Assembly: GCA_015061185.1 (NCBI GenBank)
Contig: SUWZ01000026.1
Coordinates: forward strand, 1 to 45,104
DNA length: 45,104 nt
From: Bacteroidales bacterium
GTDB taxonomy: Bacteria > Bacteroidota > Bacteroidia > Bacteroidales > Paludibacteraceae
Direction of reading: 5' to 3'
Made by a program: the position numbers and the translations under genes. Position 1 is the stretch's first letter. Each line of letters opens with the position of its first letter. The notes beneath the pieces are model-generated. The model was given only the letters and a program-made list of their open reading frames with translations, made no database searches and had not been told where the DNA came from. This document shows, piece after piece, positions 1 to 7,297 of this stretch.

Positions 1-2160
1 CTTAATACACCGAAAGAGAATGCTGTTACCATAGAAGATTTTGCAGACAAAAGAATTGTACTTATATCTGATGAAGCACATCATACGAATACTGCTACTA
101 AGAAAGGCAAGAAACCTGTTGTGACCGATAAGGGTTCTTTGTTCAATGAGGGTGATTTTGAATCAACCGAAGATTGGGAAAGCACTGTGATGAAAATTTT
201 TCATAGTAACGAAACCAATGTTTTGTTGGAGTTTACAGCAACAGAAGACTTTCAAGATACTAAAATTGCCGACAAGTATGAGAACAAAGTAATCTTCGAC
301 TATCCGTTGAAGAAGTTTCGTGAAGATGGCTACTCTAAAGACATATCGGTTGTTCAAAGCGATTTATCGCCAATAGACAGAGCTATTCAGTGCGTACTAT
401 TGAGTCAATACAAGAGAAAACTATTTTCAAGCATACATCAGGACATTAAGCCTGTGATGATGCTTAAATCTAAGACCATTGCAGAAAATAAAAAATTTTA
501 TGATGAGTTCGTTAATACAATTAAACGGCTGAATGTAGAAGATATTGAACATATCGCGACCAATGCAAAAGACGATATACTTGATGTATTCTCATATATA
601 ACAGAACAAAACATTGAATTTGAGAATTTGCTTCTTGAAATTAAAGAGGATTTTAAGGAAGAGAACTTGTTGCTTGTTGATGGTAACAACATCTCACCTG
701 ACAAACAATTGAAACTAAATTCATTGGAAGCAAAAGATAATGAGTTTCGTGTTGTATTCGCTGTTGATATGCTCAACGAGGGCTGGGATGTACTGAACCT
801 ATTCGATATTGTACGCCTTTACGAAACACGCGATTCAGGACACGGCAAGGTGGGTAAGACTACAATGCAGGAAGCTCAACTAATCGGTCGTGGAGCAAGA
901 TATATGCCTTTTACCGAACCTACAGGAGAGTTGAAAGTTAGAGAGCGCAAATATGACAACGACACAACAAATCGTTTAAGAATTTTAGAAACGTTGCACT
1001 ATCACAGCGTAAACAATCCTAAATATGTTACTGAACTTAAACAAGCGATGGTACAGACAGGTATTGTAGCCGAAAAGGTGAAAACGGTTGAACTAAAATT
1101 CAAAGACTCTTTCAAGAAAACATCACTTTATAATGACGGATATGTATTTGCGAATGAACTTGAGCCATATATGCTCAATGAGGAAATCACATCTTTAGGT
1201 GAAGCTATTTTGAACAAAGAATATAAAGTGCGCATAAAGAGTGGGGATATGAGTACGAGTCTGGTGTTTGAATCCGGAACATCATCAAACACAACCTCTG
1301 TACCTTATCGAGCATATAAATTTGGAGAGTTGGGTAATCACGTTATTCGTGCAGCAATCAATCGTTTCGAGACTTTTAAGTTTTCCAATCTTAAAGATAC
1401 CTATCCCAATTTAAAGTCCATCAAAGAGTTTATTGAGAGTAATTCCTATTTGGCAGGAGTAAATATTTCTATATATGCGAAACAAGAGGTATTAGACAAC
1501 ATGACTCAAAAAGAGAAACTCTTTTGTGCAATAGAGGTTCTCCGTCAGATAGAGCCATTGTTATCAAAAGGCGGAGTCGGATATAAGGGGACAAAATTGT
1601 TCAAACCTAAGCAGATAAAGGATGTGTTCCGTGAACGTACACAGAAATTCTCACTTGATGGTTCATCCGATAAGGAACTGGGTAAGTCTATGATGGAAAC
1701 CGAGAATACGTATCTGCGCATGGATTTGTCTAAGACCAATTGGCATGCATACGAAGATTGTTTCGGAACATCGGAAGAGAAGCATCTTATCCGATACATA
1801 GAGTCTATATATCCAAAACTTGCAGAAAAGTACCACGATATATATTTGCTACGCAATGAAAAGGATCTGAAAATTTATAGTTTCACTTCGGAAGATGCCT
1901 ATCAACCGGATTATGTCCTATTCTTGAAAAAGAAGAATGGTGCTAAGACGGACTATATTCAGATATTCATTGAACCCAAAGGAGAACATTTGAGAAGTAC
2001 CGACAAATGGAAAGAGGATGCGATGAAAGAAATTAGAGAAAATGCCGATATTCGTTTCTCTACTCAAAACAGCAACTTTAATGTGTGGGGGATGCCATTC
2101 TTCACAGAAAGCAAACGCGGCATTTTTGATGCCGAAATGAAAAATTCTTTGGAGATTTGA
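1..2160 (+). CDS. Type III restriction enzyme Res subunit, 5'-truncated by window edge
   Basis: The reading frame is open from base 1, so the protein starts before the window; 719 residues are visible. Superfamily 2 helicase motifs are present: a Walker B/DEAH box (SDEAHH, about nt 67-84), motif V (DMLNEGWDV, about nt 766-792) and motif VI (QLIGRGAR, about nt 880-900). A C-terminal PD-(D/E)xK nuclease signature follows (QPDYVLF, then IFIEPKGEH, about nt 1903-1990). This order is that of the Res subunit of type III restriction-modification systems, which translocates or switches on ATP hydrolysis and cleaves DNA together with a Mod methylase. The Walker A motif and any mod gene must lie upstream, outside the window. 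An orphan type III-like helicase-nuclease is the alternative. The C-terminus looks intact. Confidence 0.9.
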   Translation, partial: LNTPKENAVTIEDFADKRIVLISDEAHHTNTATKKGKKPVVTDKGSLFNEGDFESTEDWESTVMKIFHSNETNVLLEFTATEDFQDTKIADKYENKVIFDYPLKKFREDGYSKDISVVQSDLSPIDRAIQCVLLSQYKRKLFSSIHQDIKPVMMLKSKTIAENKKFYDEFVNTIKRLNVEDIEHIATNAKDDILDVFSYITEQNIEFENLLLEIKEDFKEENLLLVDGNNISPDKQLKLNSLEAKDNEFRVVFAVDMLNEGWDVLNLFDIVRLYETRDSGHGKVGKTTMQEAQLIGRGARYMPFTEPTGELKVRERKYDNDTTNRLRILETLHYHSVNNPKYVTELKQAMVQTGIVAEKVKTVELKFKDSFKKTSLYNDGYVFANELEPYMLNEEITSLGEAILNKEYKVRIKSGDMSTSLVFESGTSSNTTSVPYRAYKFGELGNHVIRAAINRFETFKFSNLKDTYPNLKSIKEFIESNSYLAGVNISIYAKQEVLDNMTQKEKLFCAIEVLRQIEPLLSKGGVGYKGTKLFKPKQIKDVFRERTQKFSLDGSSDKELGKSMMETENTYLRMDLSKTNWHAYEDCFGTSEEKHLIRYIESIYPKLAEKYHDIYLLRNEKDLKIYSFTSEDAYQPDYVLFLKKKNGAKTDYIQIFIEPKGEHLRSTDKWKEDAMKEIRENADIRFSTQNSNFNVWGMPFFTESKRGIFDAEMKNSLEI

Positions 2161-2162
2161 GA

Positions 2163-2333
2163 TATAGTCCAATAAATATACCAAAACAATACGAGGAGGC
2201 AATATCACAAAACCGCCTCCTCATAATCTCCTACGAAAAAGAATCGGTAACCCGTATCTCCGAAGTCACCGCCCACAAACGCAATGGTTATGTTAGGGAG
2301 ATTGTAGATGAAATGAAGATCTGTTTGCAGTAA
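2163..2333 (+). pseudogene. Fragment resembling a DprA-like / nucleotide-binding protein
   Basis: A frame without a start codon runs from just after the Res stop to a TAA at 2331. It reads like real protein: a stretch with YEEAISQNRLLIISYEKE and then TAHKRNGYV. The pattern of a hydrophobic strand (RLLIIS), then T-A-x-x-RN, resembles the nucleotide-binding core of DprA/SMF-like proteins that is common in Bacteroidetes accessory regions. No N-terminal part or start is visible, so I take it as a decayed remnant. The assignment is from memory of the motif and is tentative. The remaining gap up to 2526 shows no further gene. Confidence 0.35.
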
Positions 2334-2526
2334 AAAATTATTTGTCATACTTAATTTTAATTGACTCTCATTTCACAACAACGGCTAATAAATTTGGTGG
2401 TAGAATTGAAATCATGTAACTTTACAATCGAATGCCTTCTCAACAGAAAAACACATCTATTTTTCAGCAGAGGAGGATAAGGTAAAAAACAGCCTAGATA
2501 CTGTTCTATATATACTACTCAAAAAA

Positions 2527-3021
2527 ATGAAGAATAAACTTTTATTACTCGCTTTCCTATTGGGATTACCATTGTTAGCCATTGCCCAATCCGTATCCTA
2601 CACATATAAACCTTTAGCTGCCGAAGGATGCTATGTCAGTTATAGTGTAGCCCAACAAGACAGTTCTTATTACATCGTTGTAACAATACGTTCTGACAGG
2701 TTTAAATTCCTCAGTGAATCGACAATGCTCATACGAACATTTAAAGATGATGTAATAAAATTGGAAGGTAAACACATAGATAGCAGTAGTGAATCTGTTA
2801 GTATCGTATCAGGTAATATTGTGATTCCTGTTACTGAACTTAATACAACGGCTATGTTTTCAATAACCTCTGAACAAATAGAAAAACTTAATGATGGGGT
2901 TGCAAAGATTCGTATTACTGCAATACCTATGAACCACGAAAGAACATTCAAAAAGGATAAAATAGGTAAGAAACTTTACGAATTTCTTCATAAGTTATTT
3001 CCCAAAAATGATAACTTTTAA
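2527..3021 (+). CDS. Secreted hypothetical protein, 164 aa
   Basis: The protein opens with a clear Sec signal peptide: Lys-rich start, a hydrophobic core of about 15 residues, then AIAQ with likely cleavage after IAQ. The mature part is about 144 residues, rich in Ser/Thr and beta-prone, and ends in a basic tail (HERTFKKDKIGKK). No domain was recognised. It should be periplasmic or surface exposed; no lipobox or membrane segment follows the signal. It stands alone between the restriction gene and the next orphan, in the same direction. No strong promoter motif was found upstream. I cannot assign a function. Confidence 0.6.
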   Translation: MKNKLLLLAFLLGLPLLAIAQSVSYTYKPLAAEGCYVSYSVAQQDSSYYIVVTIRSDRFKFLSESTMLIRTFKDDVIKLEGKHIDSSSESVSIVSGNIVIPVTELNTTAMFSITSEQIEKLNDGVAKIRITAIPMNHERTFKKDKIGKKLYEFLHKLFPKNDNF

Positions 3022-3042
3022 CATAACTATGTTAATTCTCTG

Positions 3043-3102
3043 CACTATACATAATTTAGTGTAAATAAAAAAACGGTATTCAGAAATGAGACTCGTATTC
3101 TC
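3043..3102 (+). repeat. Divergent direct repeat copy 1 (IS-end-like)
   Basis: About 60 bp beginning CACTATACATAATTT recurs at 4078-4137 with roughly three quarters identity and one single-base indel. The most conserved parts are the first 15 bp, GTAAAT, and ATTCAGAAATGAG. The two copies bracket the orphan gene at 3256-3996 in the same orientation. No opposite arm was seen for this copy. Confidence 0.6.
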
Positions 3103-3219
3103 GTTTAATGTCTTTTATTTGGTCGCAATTATTATATTATAACAAATATTACTCCTGTTATGTAAAATGTGTGATGATAAAATCTGAGGTATAAAATGCT
3201 AAGTCTTAAAAGTTTTGGG

Positions 3220-3227
3220 TAATTTTG
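3220..3227 (+). promoter_or_regulatory. Putative -7 promoter element (TAATTTTG)
   Basis: TAATTTTG matches the Bacteroidetes TAnnTTTG element and lies 28 bp before the ATG at 3256. No convincing TTG was found at the expected upstream spacing, so this is moderate evidence only. Confidence 0.4.
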
Positions 3228-3255
3228 CATTTAGTAACTTAAAAACAAGCTATAT

Positions 3256-3996
3256 ATGGATAATAAGTTGATGCAAGATATAGTAAGTGGAAGTTTAATT
3301 TTATCTGCAATAAAGTTAAGGAATAAGATAAGTTTCACTTCTTGGTGGGATCATTTTTCTGCTATAGTTAGTGCTATCCCTGCAGTTGGTGGAACATTAT
3401 CTGTGGAAATACAATCTGTTAGAGATTCTGCAGCAGACTACCAAGCATATGAATTCTTTAGAAAATTCACGTGTTTTATCTGCGAATTAGGAGAACTTAC
3501 AGATACACAGCGTAAAGAGTTTGTTTCAGAAGTAGAAAAAGTTGCAAAGGATGCTTCTGGAAACGTTATTATGGGACTCGTAGATAGGTTAGATAATATC
3601 AACAAAGAAAGAATACTCGCAAATCTCGTAATAGCTAAAGGACAAAACGCTATCTCAATTGAAGATTTCTTTAGACTATCCTCTATGCTAGAACGTATCC
3701 CATATGTTGATTTAGCGAAATTAGAACTATACAATCAAGATTTTTATGATGATGAAGGAGATTCAGAATTGTTGTTTGCTACAGGTGCTTTACAACAATC
3801 TGTTATAGATGCAGATACTGGGAATAAATATGTTTTATCTAAGTTGGGTAGAAAATTATTAAGATTCGGACTTGGGTTAAAAGTTGAAGATATGCAAACA
3901 ATAGGAACAAAGGTTGCAAAAATAGAATGGGATAACATGTCAGATTTGAAACCTATTTCTAAAGAGGAAATAGAAAATATTATTGAAAGACAATGA
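3256..3996 (+). CDS. Orphan hypothetical protein, 246 aa
   Basis: I do not recognise this protein. It has no signal peptide. Residues of about 33-47 (HFSAIVSAIPAVGGT) form a moderately hydrophobic stretch that could be a short membrane-associated helix. The rest is helix-rich and charged, with a small winged-helix-like tail near the end (TGNKYVLSKLGRKLLRFGLG) preceding the acidic C-terminus. The gene lies between two copies of a roughly 60-bp repeat and next to defence-type genes, which suggests cargo of a mobile segment. The AT-rich composition matches its surroundings. A role in phage defence or stress is only a guess from position. Confidence 0.55.
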   Translation: MDNKLMQDIVSGSLILSAIKLRNKISFTSWWDHFSAIVSAIPAVGGTLSVEIQSVRDSAADYQAYEFFRKFTCFICELGELTDTQRKEFVSEVEKVAKDASGNVIMGLVDRLDNINKERILANLVIAKGQNAISIEDFFRLSSMLERIPYVDLAKLELYNQDFYDDEGDSELLFATGALQQSVIDADTGNKYVLSKLGRKLLRFGLGLKVEDMQTIGTKVAKIEWDNMSDLKPISKEEIENIIERQ

Positions 3997-4077
3997 GCCA
4001 AACAAATCTATATTGAATCGGATCAAGCTATGTTTGATTATGATGTAATAAGGAGAAAGTAATATTGTCATCCCGGA

Positions 4078-4178
4078 CACTATACATAATTTTGCGTAAA
4101 TGGGAAAAACGAAATTCAGAAATGAGTTTTGTATTTTCATCATTATTTTTTTGTAAAAACATAAAATTATGTATAGTG
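4078..4178. mobile_element. Short inverted-repeat element (MITE-like), 101 bp
   Basis: The left arm (4078-4097, CACTATACATAATTTTGCGT) pairs with the right arm (4159-4178, ACATAAAATTATGTATAGTG), with mismatches only near the inner end. The about 60 bp between the arms have no coding potential. The left half repeats the sequence at 3043-3102. Terminal inverted repeats of this shape resemble the ends of IS256-like transposons, so a MITE or solo IS remnant is likely. A bidirectional terminator is the alternative. The flanks 3997-4077 and 4179-4371 hold no gene that I can support. Confidence 0.5.
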
Positions 4179-4371
4179 CCGACTAAAATGACAAATTTGA
4201 CTTTAAAATTGAGCCTATGATATAGAAAATCCATTAGTCCAATCGGTACAATATGGAAATTTATCTTCATTGCCTCTGATTAATTGAATTAAATGACTAT
4301 CGCTATGTTAATTCACAATTATGACTATCAAAATTTGCAATGCAATAATCATTAAAATTTTAGTAAAGCTA

Positions 4372-5019
4372 TTATCTCTTATCCGTTTGTAATGCTTTCC
4401 ATTCTGCCGGTATTGATAAATCAAAGCCGTTTGATAACTTTATGTTATCAGGTAATATCGCGTTCTTAAATTTTCTCTCGTACCTCATCATGTGAATAGG
4501 AGCACCACTACCCATTGTAGCCAAATTGCTTGAGAATTGATGAGGAGGGAAATAGACAAATACATTCACTTTTGCTTCTTTCGCTAACTCGACTGCGGGT
4601 ATCATATCGCTGTCCGCAGAAACGATTATTGCCAAATCACAATTACGCTGATAAGCATCAGCTACAATCTGAGTAGCAATACGAACATCCGATTCTTTTT
4701 CTTCGTATGTATGAATGATATTATGACATTTAAAACATTCTATCTCCTTCTTCAAATACTTGCCAAGAATAAGTTTAAATTTAGGATTCTCTTTATTTGC
4801 TTGAAAGAAGGCATCTTGCCTTTTGCATTTTTCTACATCAGTAGGTCTTGCTGAAAAATATTTAACTGCGATTAATTCTTGGTTAGGTTTCAAAAAAGAT
4901 TCCATAAGTTTTACTATGTCCAGCCAATAATACTTTTTCCATGGATACTTTTTGAGTCCATAGTAAAAATTAAATCCGTCAACATAGACAATGACTTTTT
5001 GCTTACTTTGTTCTTGCAT
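4372..5019 (-). CDS. NYN-domain (PIN-like) ribonuclease, 215 aa
   Basis: The protein has the NYN/LabA (DUF88) fold signatures: YVDGFNFYYG near residues 12-21 with Asp14 and Asn17, SDVRIATQIVADA with Asp111, and VSADSDMIPAVE with Asp136 and Asp138. These acidic residues bind metal in PIN-like nucleases. A CxxC pair (C95, C98) sits between strands and may bind zinc. The family cleaves RNA or is predicted to. I chose the ATG at 5019. The in-frame ATGs farther upstream fall at or before the probable transcription start and would translate a hairpin-rich leader. The leader contains a terminator-like hairpin just before this ATG (see the separate entry). The neighbours are accessory genes. Confidence 0.8.
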   Translation of the reverse strand: MQEQSKQKVIVYVDGFNFYYGLKKYPWKKYYWLDIVKLMESFLKPNQELIAVKYFSARPTDVEKCKRQDAFFQANKENPKFKLILGKYLKKEIECFKCHNIIHTYEEKESDVRIATQIVADAYQRNCDLAIIVSADSDMIPAVELAKEAKVNVFVYFPPHQFSSNLATMGSGAPIHMMRYERKFKNAILPDNIKLSNGFDLSIPAEWKALQTDKR

Positions 5020-5086
5020 ATTATAAAAAATAAGCCCTCTTATCGAGGGCGGGCCTTGGTATTTCCCAACCAAGGGGGATAATTTC
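5020..5086 (-). promoter_or_regulatory. Structured 5' leader with terminator-like hairpin before the NYN gene
   Basis: On the minus strand the leader can form two hairpins. The first pairs CCTTGGT (5069-5075) with ACCAAGG (5054-5060) around an 8-nt loop. The second pairs GCCCTC (5045-5050) with GAGGGC (5034-5039) around a 5-nt loop and is followed by TTATTTTTT. The second has the form of an intrinsic terminator and ends about 15 bases before the ATG at 5019. It could attenuate the nuclease gene or end a small RNA of about 60 nt. A leader peptide frame (MKLSPLVGKYQG...) is open through it and in frame with the nuclease, but starts at the probable transcription start. Confidence 0.6.
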
Positions 5087-5092
5087 ATACCG

Positions 5093-5123
5093 CAAAGATA
5101 CAAAATCTTATTTCTTTAAACAA
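5093..5123 (-). promoter_or_regulatory. Promoter of the NYN leader
   Basis: Minus-strand TATCTTTG (5093-5100) fits the -7 element, and TTG (5121-5123) lies 20 bp upstream, the spacing expected for the Bacteroidetes -33 element. Transcription would start near 5086. Confidence 0.65.
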
Positions 5124-5177
5124 AATAAATTGAGTATTTTCCTTACAATAGTTCGTTAAAAATGACTATATTTTTTT

Positions 5178-5200
5178 GCACTTCGTTTTTTTACAGTACA
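5178..5200 (+). repeat. Recurrent 22-23 bp motif, copy 1
   Basis: GCACTTCGTTTTTTTACAGT followed by ACA. The same motif occurs in reverse orientation at 30278-30299 (one T fewer) and, with two mismatches, at 32631-32652. No similarity was seen outside the core. It lies between the NYN gene promoter and the 3' end of the next ATPase gene. Confidence 0.5.
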
Positions 5201-5285
5201 CAACTTAAATCATTCAAGGAGACCGATTTTTCTGACCAAAAATAAGATTATTTGCAATAAAAGCAGTGCTTTGCAATGAATTAGA

Positions 5286-6611
5286 TTACATATCGTCTAT
5301 AGATAGACCTCTATAAATAAACTCATAGTTCTTGAATGTGCCGACAGCTTTAAAGAACATCTCGGATTTGGCTCTTAATACCGCTTCATCAAAGTTTTTC
5401 TCTTGACGCTTGACTTCAATAAACTCTATCTTGTTTTCCAACTCATCTTCAGATACTATGTCAATCTCATTTTCTCCCTTGCGGTCATGCCAATATCCAA
5501 GGCGAGTATATTCGCCAGACTCTTTCATTACTTCAATAAAGTAGCTTTCGAGAGATTTACCACTGAATGTTGAAAAGTCACGCTCAACTATCGTTCTCAA
5601 TCTGTCATTACCGCCAGCCTCGATAATGTGTGTATATTTGTATATGAAACGGAACCAGAATTTCAAGAACTGGTCATTGATAGCATAATGCACATTTTTA
5701 TTACTTGACTTCTCGTAAACAGGTTGCATCTTACTTATCAAACCATACTCCTCGCTCAGGTTTTTCAAGTAGCCAGACAGCTCTTTTATATTGAGAGCAT
5801 TTTCCAATTCTCTGCGTGTATTTCTACCTTGTGCAATGAGTGTAAGTATTGAGAAGTAGATACCATAGTCTTTGCCAAATTCATCGACAAGCATATTCTT
5901 ACCCTCAGGCAAAAAATAGGAATCACGCTCAAAGAACATATCAAGCATCTTCTTCTCAGTAAACTTCTTTCTGTCAATAAACAACTCAACATATTTAGCT
6001 ACACCGCCAGTCAGAGTATAAAGAGCCAACAAGTCAGACTTTTTATAGTCTGGGCAATATTCAGACATGATTTCTTTTAGGACCGAGGGCTTAAAAGGTC
6101 TAACATGCATTGTTTCTGTCTGTCTACCAAAAAGTGGTTGCTTCTTATCCTTGAAAATCTTATTCATCAAGGTGTTCACAGATCCTGCCACAATCAGGTT
6201 GATGTGAGCCTTATTTTTATAGCTATCCCATATATCTTGCATATCGGAATAGATAGATGGATTTATCCTATAGAAATCTTGGAATTCATCAATAAAAAGG
6301 TTGATATGCTGATTCTGAGACAATTCCATGATGAATTTGAATACGGCGGCAAAAGACATTCCCTTGCTGTCAAGCATTGGTATATTGAGCTTTGTGCGAA
6401 TCTCATCAACGAATATCTCGCATAGATCTGCTTCCGCTTTACGAGCAACAAAAAAGTATAGCATTGTCTTGTTCTCATAAAACTTCTTGACCATCTCAGT
6501 CTTACCAATACGACGTCTTCCTGTAATGATGGTAAATTGGCCTACCTCATGAGACAATTCCTCAATTTCTCTAAGTTTTTCAAACTCTTGTTTTCTATCA
6601 TAAAATCTCAT
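5286..6611 (-). CDS. AAA ATPase, ATPase_2/DUF234 type with nuclease-like C-terminus
   Basis: This 441-residue protein has a Walker A motif GRRRIGKT (residues 31-38) and Walker B LFIDEF (Asp108-Glu109). It belongs to the archaeal-type ATPase_2 (STAND-like) family. The middle (about 270-330) looks like a winged helix (NTRRELENALNIKELSGYL). The C-terminal DUF234 part carries an ENEIDIV...FIEVKRQ pattern that matches a PD-(D/E)xK nuclease core. The family is abundant in Bacteroidetes and archaea with unclear cellular role; defence or mobile-element functions are often proposed. I chose the ATG at 6611 because family members begin MxFYDRxxE; the longer frame to 6674 needs a TTG lying inside the promoter. 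A perfect palindrome covers the promoter start region. Confidence 0.8.
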   Translation of the reverse strand: MRFYDRKQEFEKLREIEELSHEVGQFTIITGRRRIGKTEMVKKFYENKTMLYFFVARKAEADLCEIFVDEIRTKLNIPMLDSKGMSFAAVFKFIMELSQNQHINLFIDEFQDFYRINPSIYSDMQDIWDSYKNKAHINLIVAGSVNTLMNKIFKDKKQPLFGRQTETMHVRPFKPSVLKEIMSEYCPDYKKSDLLALYTLTGGVAKYVELFIDRKKFTEKKMLDMFFERDSYFLPEGKNMLVDEFGKDYGIYFSILTLIAQGRNTRRELENALNIKELSGYLKNLSEEYGLISKMQPVYEKSSNKNVHYAINDQFLKFWFRFIYKYTHIIEAGGNDRLRTIVERDFSTFSGKSLESYFIEVMKESGEYTRLGYWHDRKGENEIDIVSEDELENKIEFIEVKRQEKNFDEAVLRAKSEMFFKAVGTFKNYEFIYRGLSIDDM

Positions 6612-6635
6612 ATCTATAAGTTTTATCGTAATACT

Positions 6636-6663
6636 CATTACCGTAACGGCAGTTACGGTAATG
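6636..6663 (-). promoter_or_regulatory. Perfect palindromic operator candidate
   Basis: CATTACCGTAAC (6636-6647) and GTTACGGTAATG (6652-6663) are exact inverted repeats around GGCA. The site abuts the -7 element (6664-6671), so it covers the expected transcription start of the ATPase gene, 25 bp before its ATG. Symmetry and position suit a repressor binding as a dimer. No regulator gene is adjacent, so autoregulation is possible. Confidence 0.7.
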
Positions 6664-6695
6664 CAAAAGTACAAATAATTTTGTTATTAGTGCAA
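6664..6695 (-). promoter_or_regulatory. Promoter of the ATPase_2 gene
   Basis: Minus-strand TACTTTTG (6664-6671) matches TAnnTTTG, with TTG (6693-6695) 21 bp upstream. It lies directly next to the palindrome at 6636-6663. Confidence 0.6.
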
Positions 6696-6749
6696 TAAAT
6701 CCATAGTTTTTATAGATGTTGCAGCAAATAAGTATCTCCAATACTCAAA

Positions 6750-6863
6750 ATGTCGGAGACATGTCGGTGATATGTCGGAGACAAAACCACTTGAAAGAGA
6801 GCAGATAGCAAGCATTAACTATGGTTATCTCCGACAATACAACTTAAGTGAAATGTCGGAGAC
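6750..6863. repeat. Iterated ATGTCGGAGAC motif
   Basis: ATGTCGGAGAC occurs exactly at 6750-6760, 6772-6782 and 6853-6863. A variant ATGTCGGTGA is at 6761-6770 and an inverted near-copy (ATCTCCGACAAT) at about 6827-6838. All lie within 115 bp upstream of the ATPase_2 promoter. They may be regulator sites or a decayed coding repeat; no gene covers them. Confidence 0.55.
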
Positions 6864-6949
6864 TTTGACAAGTTGCTTTCATTAGTTTGCTTCGGTTATT
6901 ATTGCCCCATATATTTAGGATATAACGCACTTCTAAATTATTGCAAATG

Positions 6950-7024
6950 ACATTTTTTTGTGTATTTACACACTTTTTGTCTGTAGCATCTTTGATTTAC
7001 CATTCCCCTAATGCAGCTAAAATT
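6950..7024. repeat. 75-bp direct repeat, left copy (A1)
   Basis: Nearly identical to 8618-8692: only a few substitutions and a one-base difference in a T run. It contains the dyad GTGTATTTACAC (6960-6971) followed by CACTTTTTGTCTGTAGCATC. The two copies flank the AAA ATPase gene at 7298-8536 in the same orientation. Confidence 0.8.
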
Positions 7025-7037
7025 TCACTATTGGCAT

Positions 7038-7099
7038 TAAGTATCCGTCACGAACAGTCTCCGCCGTTGATTCAGGATTTTTCCAATATCCGGACATAC
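7038..7099 (-). pseudogene. Relic fragment of an acyl-CoA synthetase gene
   Basis: About 62 bp match 9351-9412 inside the intact acyl-CoA synthetase gene at roughly 90% identity. On the minus strand the fragment reads SGYWKNPESTAETVRDGYL, the same as the intact protein apart from a residue at the edge (AGYW versus SGYW). Most base differences fall at third positions (for example ACG GCG for ACT GCC). The fragment therefore derives from a homologue that diverged while still under selection, not from a fresh copy of the neighbouring gene. It lies 14 bp from repeat A1, matching the order repeat-then-synthetase at 8618-9412 with about 645 bp missing. Confidence 0.75.
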
Positions 7100-7100
7100 T

Positions 7101-7178
7101 TACATTGGTGGAACGCTCTACAAATATGTTGCTGATGCAAAGATTGCCTCAAGGGAAGAAATCAAAGCCTTTGGCTAA
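7101..7178 (+). pseudogene. Possible C-terminal gene fragment, unknown family
   Basis: A short open stretch ending in TAA reads YIGGTLYKYVADAKIASREE and then IKAFG. It looks protein-like but has no start and joins the synthetase relic directly. I do not recognise the family. The rest of 6864-7234 has no supported gene. Confidence 0.25.
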
Positions 7179-7234
7179 AGAGGTGTCTAGATTGCTTCTA
7201 CCCTACAGAAATACAAATTAGACGTAATGTATCA

Positions 7235-7273
7235 TAAAAAAAGAGTCCCACTCCTGCTATGGAATGAAACTCT
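7235..7273 (-). terminator. Intrinsic terminator of the DUF4143 ATPase gene
   Basis: On the minus strand AGAGTTTCATTCC and GGAGTGGGACTCT form a 13-bp stem with several G-U pairs around a 6-nt loop, followed by a run of T. It lies 25 bp after the ATPase stop at 7298. Confidence 0.8.
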
Positions 7274-7297
7274 AAGTGTTTGAGTGATTATGAACCC

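Noticed and set aside
5020-5103. N-terminal extension of the NYN protein (MYLCGMKLSPLVG...)
   Set aside because: It covers the promoter and hairpin leader; the domain begins right after the ATG at 5019.
6612-6674. N-terminal extension of the ATPase_2 protein starting from TTG at 6674
   Set aside because: The extension lies across the -7 element and palindrome, and family members start at the MxFYDR motif, so the ATG at 6611 is preferred.
6750-6863. CRISPR array from repeated ATGTCGGAGAC
   Set aside because: Units are too short, spacing is irregular and one copy is inverted; no cas genes are nearby.
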